This document shows, in pieces, positions 1-5,669 of a stretch of DNA of 5,669 bases. Origin of the DNA: Spirochaetota bacterium (GTDB lineage Bacteria; Spirochaetota; Leptospiria; Turneriellales; Turneriellaceae); NCBI GenBank assembly GCA_963205035.1, contig CAUJII010000001.1, positions 1-5,669 of the forward strand, given 5' to 3'. Below the pieces are notes generated by a model that worked only from the letters and a program-made list of their open reading frames with translations, was not told where the DNA came from and made no database searches. Position 1 is the stretch's first letter. Every line of letters begins with the position of its first letter. Made by a program: the position numbers and the translations under genes.

Positions 1-195
1 GCCGCCGCCATCGTTGTAAGTGCCGGCTACATAGCTCGAACCAGAACTTGTGACGACGAACGCACGCACTCGACCGACGAATGTGGGATGGTTCACCGTA
101 TCGGTTTCTACAATCGCTTTGATAATTGCATTACCGCCACCGCCGGGGAGAGGATTGACGACAAAATTGCCCGAATAAGCGGCACCGGGACTTAG
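1..195 (-). repeat. Gly-rich beta-type repeat at the cut end of ORF D (residues 698-762)
   Basis: Two successive units share Ser-x-Gly-x-x-Tyr followed by a Gly run. The first has S699, G701, Y704 and GGGG at 715-718; the second has S747, G749, Y752 and GGG at 760-762. G701 to G749 and Y704 to Y752 are both 48 residues apart. The second unit is cut by the window edge, so the number of copies is unknown. Confidence 0.5.
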
Positions 196-2286
196 TACAG
201 ACGCCGTGTACCCTATGCCATAATTGAAAGCGGGCGACGCAATCACTCCGCCGTCTTCATCCCAACAATCTTGACCTTCGATTTTGTTCACCAAAGACGC
301 GATATTCGCCGTGCCGGCGATCGATACACCGTTCACAATCGCAGTCATATTCGCCATCGAAACTTTACGCACAAGAAAGCGCATGTCTTCGATTTCGCTA
401 ATTTGATCGGCCAAGTTCGAGAGCTTCTTTCCGCCGGCGTCGAGGTCTGCGACAGACGCATCGTCAAGCTTTGAACCATTAGCAACGAGATTCACAAGCC
501 CTCGGTCGTCGCATGTCTGCACGCCCGCCGTGTTCTTATCGGTCACTGCGTCATAGCACGCAATTTGTAAAACGTCGAGCGGATTGCCGATATACTCGAC
601 AAGATATTTTACCTTGTTTCGTTTGCGTGGGTCTGCATCGGTCGGAAAAAGAGCGACGTTATCGATGAGATAAGCTGCGGTGCGCACCTCGTTGTTCGTC
701 GTGTTAGGCAAATCGTGTATCACCGCGCCGTTGATGTTGTTGAGCATTACCATGAGGTTGTCGATTCCCCGGTTAGGGCATGCGTTGCCGAGAGTGTGTG
801 TAATCGAAAAACCGTCGTCGATATTATAGATTAAATCCATCATGCGGTCGAGGTTGGTGACCCGATTGATTATTTCAGCCAACTTCGCATTCCACTCGCC
901 CGAACCGCCATGCGGAGTGACGTAGTACTGCATCGCTTGCTCTGCCGCAGTGCCCGGAAACGATGTTGCAATGCACGCCGACGGTGCACGGTGTTCGATC
1001 ACAGGGCGCAAGCGGTCTGTAAAATAACGAATCTGCCCCGAATCTTCTGTTGTATTATATCGCGTAGTGCGCTTGCCGTTTAAGAGCGTACCCATCTTGC
1101 TTGTGTCTGTCACCAAATCCATGACTGAAAGCAAATTGCGCAACCCTTGGAGTTGAAATCCTAAAACCGAAGGATCACATGCATTGGAAGGCGAGAGGAG
1201 CGTAGGGCAAATATCGTTCCAGAGATTTCCGCTTACATCGTATGTATTATAGACGGGCACTCCAGAATAGACGGGACGGTTGGTGTACGGATCGACCGTC
1301 ATCGTGACTGCGTTCGTGTCTATATACACGCAATTTGATGTTGTGGATGGAGCTCCAGGGCAATACGTCGCAGGCGCTTCACGGCTGAAGTTGACTGTGT
1401 TGGAATCGAACGAATCCAAAAGGTATGTCATGTCGCGGCCGTCTAACGTCATGTTCATAAGACTGAAGAGCTTTGTCGGGCCGACAAGATTCGCTCCCGA
1501 TAAATTGGGATCGGCCGATGTGGGAGTGTCAAATCCCACGACAATGTAGGCGAGCTTCAAGAGAAACGAGTAATGGTCGACACCCACTTTGTAAGGCTGT
1601 GTGTCGAAAGTATCGGCAGGTGCGGCTGTCGCAGGTTGCGTCGTAATCATAGTTTGAGCAGGGCAAAGAGGCTGATTGACTCCTAATTGGTTGGCGACAG
1701 GCACTGTCGGCAAGGAAACAGCCGTATTCGATGCGCACGACAAATCAAGATACGAGTGCTTCACCGTGTCGATGAGCGTTTGTAACCCTTGGTCGGTCGT
1801 GCCGTTCAAGAGCTGCACCATCAGGTTCGGTACGTGAAAATGCTGCCACGTACACTGGTTGATGCTCGCCGTGGAGCGTGCGTCAAAAGTATAAGCACCC
1901 ACATTCGGAATATCGTTAGCCCGCGTACACCCGACGCGCTTAATCGACAGGATGAGTTCCAAAGTCGTCGTCGCGCCAATCCCCTGCACCAAACGGATGA
2001 GCCTATCTTCGTTCACGTGCGCGAGGATATAAAGAAGATCCCCCACGGGCAAACCGGGCAACACAGCATCCTTAGGGTCGTTGAGTAAGATCTTGAGCTC
2101 TTTTTCACCCACGCGTCGAGCGAATTTTCCCAAGACCTCGTTTTGTGCTTGCGTGATCTCGACTTGCTCCGGCGGGTTTGCCCGACCAATACACGCGGCC
2201 GACACGAGAAAGCTCAATACAAGAACAGAACACAACACGCGCTTCGCGGTCGGATGGATGGAAAATTGTCTGGTGAGTTTTTCCAT
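1..2286 (-). CDS. ORF D: large exported Cys-rich repeat protein, possible lipoprotein (3' end outside window)
   Basis: Open for 762 codons from ATG 2286 to the window edge with no stop, so the C-terminus is missing. The start is set by GAGGA at 2291-2295, 4 bases upstream, and by the 10-base gap after ORF C. Residues 1-36 form a signal peptide: basic start, hydrophobic core 17-28, then VSAAC with C32. This fits the general lipobox, but cleavage by signal peptidase I after GRA (36) is also possible. The body is mostly helical, with many copies of a hydrophobic-x-x-hydrophobic-hydrophobic-Asn/Asp signature, often in pairs 12-15 residues apart. It has 13 cysteines after residue 32, including two CP-x8-C loops (309-319, 360-370). 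Residues 698-762 switch to Gly-rich beta-type repeats that continue off the window. No catalytic motif was found. An envelope or surface scaffold or adhesin-like role alongside the three upstream barrels is plausible but unproven. Confidence 0.93.
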   Translation of the reverse strand, partial: MEKLTRQFSIHPTAKRVLCSVLVLSFLVSAACIGRANPPEQVEITQAQNEVLGKFARRVGEKELKILLNDPKDAVLPGLPVGDLLYILAHVNEDRLIRLVQGIGATTTLELILSIKRVGCTRANDIPNVGAYTFDARSTASINQCTWQHFHVPNLMVQLLNGTTDQGLQTLIDTVKHSYLDLSCASNTAVSLPTVPVANQLGVNQPLCPAQTMITTQPATAAPADTFDTQPYKVGVDHYSFLLKLAYIVVGFDTPTSADPNLSGANLVGPTKLFSLMNMTLDGRDMTYLLDSFDSNTVNFSREAPATYCPGAPSTTSNCVYIDTNAVTMTVDPYTNRPVYSGVPVYNTYDVSGNLWNDICPTLLSPSNACDPSVLGFQLQGLRNLLSVMDLVTDTSKMGTLLNGKRTTRYNTTEDSGQIRYFTDRLRPVIEHRAPSACIATSFPGTAAEQAMQYYVTPHGGSGEWNAKLAEIINRVTNLDRMMDLIYNIDDGFSITHTLGNACPNRGIDNLMVMLNNINGAVIHDLPNTTNNEVRTAAYLIDNVALFPTDADPRKRNKVKYLVEYIGNPLDVLQIACYDAVTDKNTAGVQTCDDRGLVNLVANGSKLDDASVADLDAGGKKLSNLADQISEIEDMRFLVRKVSMANMTAIVNGVSIAGTANIASLVNKIEGQDCWDEDGGVIASPAFNYGIGYTASVLSPGAAYSGNFVVNPLPGGGGNAIIKAIVETDTVNHPTFVGRVRAFVVTSSGSSYVAGTYNDGGG
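286..2001 (-). repeat. Degenerate helical repeats in ORF D (residues 96-667)
   Basis: Protein-level repeats. A six-residue signature, hydrophobic-x-x-hydrophobic-hydrophobic-Asn/Asp, recurs at residues 156-161, 168-173, 273-278, 286-291, 385-390, 398-403, 479-484, 511-516, 537-542, 647-652 and 662-667, with a looser copy at 96-101. Pairs are 12, 13, 13 and 15 residues apart, the spacing of short helix-turn units. DNA identity between units is low, so this is old divergence rather than recent tandem duplication. Confidence 0.6.
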
Positions 2287-2296
2287 CGTTTCCTCG
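2287..2296 (-). promoter_or_regulatory. Ribosome binding site and spacer of ORF D
   Basis: This is the only non-coding stretch in the window: ten bases (CGAGGAAACG on the coding strand) between the ORF C TAG and the ORF D ATG. GAGGA ends 4 bases before the ATG, the best Shine-Dalgarno of the operon. It decides the ORF D start and leaves no room for a promoter or terminator between the genes. Confidence 0.8.
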
Positions 2297-3424
2297 CTAA
2301 AATAACCCCGCTGTATAACCCAACAAAATGACGATGCCGCTCTGTGATAACTTCGCTTCGCGCGTCTTGTTTAGAAAGTCTTCACTATACGTCACCGCAA
2401 AATTTCCATTCGTTGTTTTTGTCTCTGTAAGCGAACCGCGTCTGTTGAGTGTCACGTTGTAGTTCTGGAATTGATACCCCACGCGGAAATCAATGTAGTG
2501 GCCGCGCTGAATATGAAATTCAATCCCCAACGCAGGCATGATGCGAAAGCCCAAGTCGTTAATAATGCTCTCTTGCAAATTGGTTTCTAAAGAATAAGAG
2601 ACGCTGTCGCCACTCAGGGTGGTCGCATAAGGTTGTGTCTCCATCGTGTACTTGCGCTTGCCATAGACTATCGACAAACCGATTTCAAACCCGGCGTAAG
2701 GCATGATGCGCTGGCCCCAAAAGCCTTGTTCGTACCAGTAAAAAAAACTCATTCCGGGCGCTACGGTTAAAAGATTTTCATCGACCTTGACCCGGCCTGC
2801 ATAAGTCCGCGTCTGCGCACAGTTTCCGCAAACGGTGCCGGGGTCGTAATAACTGAAGGGCCCGGCGATAGTCTGAGCCGTCTGCTTGAAATAAGGGGCC
2901 ATATAAGCGTGAAATCCCACGCGGAGAAATTTCTTGCCGCGAGCCCATTTTGCATTTTTGAATCCCGGCAAGCTGTCGATGTTGACTCCCAAGAGCCCTT
3001 CGATGCCGACCATGTAATTGAGCGTGCTGTTTACGGCCGCCGAAACGGGAACGTTGCGAGAATAGTTAGATGCGCTCACCTGTCTGAAAAGATCTTCTTC
3101 AATGGAAGTCTTGCGGGTGTCTGCCCAATCGGAACTTTCTTGGTTCAAGAGAATCCCGCCGCGCCATGTGAGTTCGCCCAAGTAAAAATATTTCTTGCGA
3201 ATTTTTGCAAGCGTGCCATCGTCTGTCGGCATCTTGCCAAGTTGCGGTGCCTCGCCGGGCATGGGAAACTCCATCGGGCCCGTGTTTAAAGGCGCGCCTC
3301 CGTCGGCGGGTTTAAGCTCGGGCGCTTTGTCTTTTGCAAATAGTGGAGCGCACAACACCGCACAAAGCACACTACCCAAGAACAAACTCTTGTGGGAATA
3401 AATCCTGTCTCCAAACCTGCGCAT
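2297..3424 (-). CDS. ORF C: predicted outer-membrane beta-barrel protein
   Basis: 375 residues. The start ATG at 3424 shares one base with the ORF B stop (TGATG), and GGGAG at 3435-3439 lies 10 bases upstream as a spaced Shine-Dalgarno. The signal peptide is clear: Arg/Lys start, hydrophobic core at about 14-28, cleavage after APLFA (residue 30). The mature protein opens with about 40 Pro/Gly/acidic residues (31-70), probably an unstructured periplasmic tail. Strands run from about 78 to the end, with aromatic clusters such as SFFYWYEQGFWGQ (226-238), MPYAGFEIGLSIVYG (241-255) and IDFRVGYQFQNYNV (311-324). A CGNC motif at 199-202 sits between predicted strands, probably in a surface loop. The last strand ends LLGYTAGLF, with a terminal Phe as expected for BAM substrates. 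The stretch 311-328 resembles ORF B 347-362, so the two may be distant paralogues. Family not recognised; transport versus structural role is undecided. Confidence 0.94.
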   Translation of the reverse strand: MRRFGDRIYSHKSLFLGSVLCAVLCAPLFAKDKAPELKPADGGAPLNTGPMEFPMPGEAPQLGKMPTDDGTLAKIRKKYFYLGELTWRGGILLNQESSDWADTRKTSIEEDLFRQVSASNYSRNVPVSAAVNSTLNYMVGIEGLLGVNIDSLPGFKNAKWARGKKFLRVGFHAYMAPYFKQTAQTIAGPFSYYDPGTVCGNCAQTRTYAGRVKVDENLLTVAPGMSFFYWYEQGFWGQRIMPYAGFEIGLSIVYGKRKYTMETQPYATTLSGDSVSYSLETNLQESIINDLGFRIMPALGIEFHIQRGHYIDFRVGYQFQNYNVTLNRRGSLTETKTTNGNFAVTYSEDFLNKTREAKLSQSGIVILLGYTAGLF

Positions 3425-3439
3425 CAGAAGACAACTCCC
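3422..3439 (-). promoter_or_regulatory. Coupled stop/start junction ORF B to ORF C (TGATG) with GGGAG
   Basis: The ORF B TGA (3426-3424) and the ORF C ATG (3424-3422) share one base. GGGAG at 3439-3435, inside the last codons of ORF B, is 10 bases before the ATG. That spacing is somewhat long, which suits terminating ribosomes reinitiating on ORF C. Confidence 0.7.
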
Positions 3440-4650
3440 ACTTGAATGAAACCACCGAGAAGCTCAAACTTATTCCGCTCTTGCGATTTGAATCCCAAAG
3501 ACGAAAGTGGAAAAGAGCCCACGAGAGTGTTTCCTAAAATTGCTTGGCCTGTGCCGTCGACGTCGCGGTTCAAATAAACAAAACCGTAGTTGATACCGGC
3601 GCGCACCTCCATTTGTGTGTTCCAAAACCGAGTGATGGGCGGCGGGCGATAGGTTACATGCAAACGAAAGATAGGACCGAAGTCGGTCACGTTGGTCGAG
3701 TTAGCCGTGCCTTGCAGGATACGCGAGTCGAGTGCACTATAAGGAGCTACGGGAACCACGGGGTCGGTGCGCACAGCCTTGAACGCGATTTGTTGCGACG
3801 TCGAAAGAATCATGGCCCCCACGCCCAACCCGCCGCTCATTCGCCCCCACTTGCGCATGAGAAAAACATAATCATAAGAAAACGAGGGAGTAAGAATCCA
3901 AACATCTTCGTTCATCGTCATCTGAAAAGTATATTGGCCGGATTTCGATGTGGGATCGACAAAACCCAACTTTGCCAAAGGGCAGTCGGTAGGGCTTGCA
4001 CACGTTGCATGCTCGCGAAGCGTCATTGGTGTGTTCAAGTCGACTGTCTTCAGTGGTACTAACCCCGCGAGACCAAATTCGAGTTCAATTTGATGGCGCC
4101 CGAAATAAAAACCCATCGATAAATTTCCGGTGGGCAAAAAATGTGTCGGTGCACGCTCGACCTTCTCCGCCGCAGTGATTGACATACTCGTATCAAACGT
4201 CAAGAGCTTCATGTTGAGTGTGTCGCCGCCGAACGCGCCTTCGATTTGCTTGATGACCCCCTGGAACTCGGAACCCAAGTTGAAATAGTTAACCGTCGTC
4301 GATGCCTTGATGAACCATATATGCGTAAAGAACGAGCGGTTTGCACGCGGATCCAGCTGTGAAATAGAACCGATGTTTGTTTCGTTGTACATATCTTCGA
4401 CAACTGCTTGCTCGGTGACAAGGTTACCTTTCGCATCGATACGTTTCTTAGTCGTCTTTTTCTTTAACTGTATACCTCCGGTGGCCTGCGCAGACACCGG
4501 ATTTGTCAGCACAGAGCACACAAGAAATGGCAACAAAGCGAACAGGGCATAACTTAACAATCGGCACCAAGTGAGAACAGCTACCCCTACCACTCGTCCC
4601 AAGACGAAGGGCTGTTTTTTTGTGAACACCTGTTTATTTAATATAGTCAT
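3424..4650 (-). CDS. ORF B: predicted outer-membrane beta-barrel protein with long signal region
   Basis: 408 residues from the ATG at 4650. An in-frame ATG at 4866 would add 72 residues, but they lie inside ORF A, do not look like an export signal and break the operon spacing. The 4650 start forms an exact ATGA overlap with the ORF A stop. The N-terminus has a long basic leader, two hydrophobic stretches (about 15-29 and 31-49) and a likely signal peptidase site at VSA or AQA (54/56). A Lys-rich tail follows (KKKTTKKR, 63-70). From about 105 the protein alternates strand and loop: SMGFYFG at 178-184, a loop with C217 and C223, VWILTPSFSYDYVFL at 250-264, GGLGVGAMIL at 273-282. It finishes with a hydrophobic strand ending in Phe408, the usual BAM recognition end. 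Family not recognised; the barrel call is firm, the function unknown. It probably works with ORFs A, C and D because all four are co-transcribed. Confidence 0.92.
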   Translation of the reverse strand: MTILNKQVFTKKQPFVLGRVVGVAVLTWCRLLSYALFALLPFLVCSVLTNPVSAQATGGIQLKKKTTKKRIDAKGNLVTEQAVVEDMYNETNIGSISQLDPRANRSFFTHIWFIKASTTVNYFNLGSEFQGVIKQIEGAFGGDTLNMKLLTFDTSMSITAAEKVERAPTHFLPTGNLSMGFYFGRHQIELEFGLAGLVPLKTVDLNTPMTLREHATCASPTDCPLAKLGFVDPTSKSGQYTFQMTMNEDVWILTPSFSYDYVFLMRKWGRMSGGLGVGAMILSTSQQIAFKAVRTDPVVPVAPYSALDSRILQGTANSTNVTDFGPIFRLHVTYRPPPITRFWNTQMEVRAGINYGFVYLNRDVDGTGQAILGNTLVGSFPLSSLGFKSQERNKFELLGGFIQVGVVF

Positions 4651-4678
4651 AATACATACCCAAGTGCCAAAAAAACAG
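4612..4678. repeat. 11-bp inverted repeat around the ORF A/ORF B junction
   Basis: CTGTTTTTTTG at 4612-4622 is matched exactly in reverse complement by 4668-4678, with a 45-base spacer that holds the ATGA stop/start. In the transcript it could form an AU-rich stem (8 A-U and 3 G-C pairs) with the ORF B start in the loop. Both arms are built on 7-base homopolymers, which raises the odds of chance. It is too A/U-rich and too widely spaced to be called a terminator. Confidence 0.4.
4647..4650 (-). promoter_or_regulatory. Coupled stop/start junction ORF A to ORF B (ATGA)
   Basis: The ORF B ATG (4650-4648) overlaps the ORF A TGA (4649-4647). Only a weak GGG lies 8 bases upstream, with no proper Shine-Dalgarno, so ORF B translation probably depends on ribosomes arriving from ORF A. 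The overlap is the main reason for choosing 4650 as the ORF B start. Confidence 0.75.
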
Positions 4679-5669
4679 ACGGAATAAAGACAGAATAGGT
4701 TTCGTCGACGGGCTGTGTCAACAGATTTTGGAAAACTACCTTTCCCGTACCTGAAACCGTCCGCTCGCTGAAAGAACCGAGAGTTCCATAAGACGGTTTG
4801 CCATAATAGAATGTCCCTGAGAAAAAAAGCGTAATAAAAAAATTCTCTGCAAGACGCATCCGCCAACCGGCATCAACGCGCAAAGCACCCAAAACAGCCA
4901 TCGAATACGATTGCATCGCTCTGCCCTGAATTTGGTATGTATCGCTGTACGCACCAGCGCTCACGTATTGCGAATCTAAGTCTAAAAAATACTCTCGCTT
5001 CCCATTGGCAAACCCTGTCCCCACCGCCACACGCGCCTGGAGAGAGCTTTCATTCCACCGTATCAGTGTCGCGTTCGTGTAGCTCCAACCTATACCCAAA
5101 AGAGGTGTCAGTACGGCAGCGCTTTGTGTAACCGTCAAGCGGCCTTGGTACGTCAAATCCGTCAACGCAAGATGCGGCGCTTGCGGGTTCAGGTAGCGAA
5201 AACTACCTTCAGCAGACAAAAGATTCGTTGGGAATAAGAAACTCCCTTCGACGCCAAAGAGAAGCGAAAGGTTAAAGCTCTCTTGCAGAAAACCCAAACG
5301 CTCCAGAGGGACCGCACACCCCACGTAAAAGCCGGGAGTCAAGAGATGCGCACGCGGATCCTTCTGGAGTTGGGGAGAGCTCCCTGTGTATGCCGTCTCG
5401 CTCTCTCTCAAAAAATGCGCTTGTGTAAAAGATTGCGCATTACCCGTGCTTTCATTGTTCTGCGGTTTAAGACCTAAACTCACACCGTATTCCATGAGCG
5501 CCGGACGAGCCACATCGGCCGGCACAGGGGGATTAATCCCACTCTCGCGCAGAGTAGTGCGTGATTCGACGACCTCGGTGGGTTTTACCGCCTTTGTTTT
5601 TCGTTTCGCAGCACGCGGTGCTTTCGCCCACTGCGGCAATACCGCCGCAGCAATAAAAAACATACCGAA
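4647..5669 (-). CDS. ORF A: predicted outer-membrane beta-barrel protein (5' end probably outside window)
   Basis: First visible gene of the operon; family not recognised. The first visible ATG is at 5663 and gives 338 residues, but the frame stays open to the window edge. That ATG leaves a hydrophobic export segment (about residues 2-9, then PQWA) with no positively charged start, so the true start is probably further upstream and the entry is drawn to the edge. After the likely cleavage near residues 13-15 comes a basic Ala/Lys/Pro stretch (about 15-30), then a polar region to about 105. From about 110 to 338 there are alternating strands with Gly and aromatic residues, such as PGFYVG at 110-115, FFITLFFSG near 275-283 and a final strand ending LALGYVL. 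This is the pattern of a barrel inserted in the outer membrane. It has a single cysteine, C116. The stop overlaps the next start (ATGA). A porin, an assembly factor and a structural OMP are all possible; its substrate cannot be told. Confidence 0.9.
   Translation of the reverse strand, partial: FGMFFIAAAVLPQWAKAPRAAKRKTKAVKPTEVVESRTTLRESGINPPVPADVARPALMEYGVSLGLKPQNNESTGNAQSFTQAHFLRESETAYTGSSPQLQKDPRAHLLTPGFYVGCAVPLERLGFLQESFNLSLLFGVEGSFLFPTNLLSAEGSFRYLNPQAPHLALTDLTYQGRLTVTQSAAVLTPLLGIGWSYTNATLIRWNESSLQARVAVGTGFANGKREYFLDLDSQYVSAGAYSDTYQIQGRAMQSYSMAVLGALRVDAGWRMRLAENFFITLFFSGTFYYGKPSYGTLGSFSERTVSGTGKVVFQNLLTQPVDETYSVFIPSVFLALGYVL

Noticed and set aside
1498..1543. Imperfect palindrome around GATCGGCCGAT as a binding site
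   Set aside because: Short, deep inside ORF D coding sequence, and explained by codons; no second copy in the window.
1280..2331. Several short plus-strand and minus-strand open frames of 60-100 codons over ORF D and the ORF C end
   Set aside because: All are covered by the uninterrupted 762-codon frame of ORF D or the end of ORF C and have no recognisable protein features.
3544..4062. 172-codon plus-strand open frame opposite ORF B
   Set aside because: It lies wholly antisense to a well-supported barrel gene, is rich in His/Arg/Cys in the manner of a shadow frame, and shows no domain or convincing start.
4819..4847. GAGAA / TTCTC inverted arms with two A7 runs between, as a terminator
   Set aside because: The five-base stem is too weak, it lies inside the ORF A coding region, and no U-tract follows a GC-rich stem.
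4651..4866. Upstream extension of ORF B to the ATG at 4866
   Set aside because: The 72 extra residues overlap ORF A in another frame and carry no export signal of their own. The ATGA start at 4650 gives a signal peptide and operon-like coupling.
5399..5415. CT dinucleotide run followed by six A, as a phase-variation tract
   Set aside because: Only about four and a half dinucleotide units, in frame within ORF A and encoding ordinary residues; too short to argue for switching without read data.

Overview
The window is one fully coding block on the minus strand of a Gram-negative-type (diderm) bacterium. Four genes run right to left with no real intergenic space: ORF A (right edge to 4647), ORF B (4650-3424), ORF C (3424-2297) and ORF D (2286 to beyond the left edge). 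The junctions are a 4-base ATGA overlap, a 1-base TGATG overlap and a 10-base gap carrying a Shine-Dalgarno. This is the arrangement of a single, translationally coupled transcript. The promoter would lie beyond the right edge and the terminator beyond the left edge. I see no RNA gene, CRISPR array, insertion sequence, terminator or plus-strand gene.

ORFs A, B and C are predicted outer-membrane beta-barrel proteins. Each has an export signal (only partly visible for A), a 35-90 residue low-complexity, basic or Pro-rich segment, then alternating amphipathic strands with aromatic girdles, and a hydrophobic C-terminal strand. B and C end in Phe, the classic signal for insertion by the BAM machinery. 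ORF D starts with a signal peptide that could be a lipoprotein type. At least 762 residues are visible and the gene runs off the window. Its body is rich in short helical repeats with a recurring h-x-x-h-h-(N/D) signature, it has 13 mature-region cysteines, and it ends at the window edge inside Gly-rich Ser/Gly/Tyr repeats. I recognise none of the four as a named family, so gene symbols are left empty.

The inferred picture is an envelope or surface module: three barrels plus one large exported, Cys-rich repeat protein that may be anchored on or passed through them. This is inference from co-transcription and architecture, not from recognised homology. Taxonomy is uncertain. Base composition looks close to half G+C. 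Exported proteins built from NxL/LIN-type helical repeats and Gly-rich tandem repeats recall the Leptospira/Turneriella group of spirochaetes, but this is a weak impression only.
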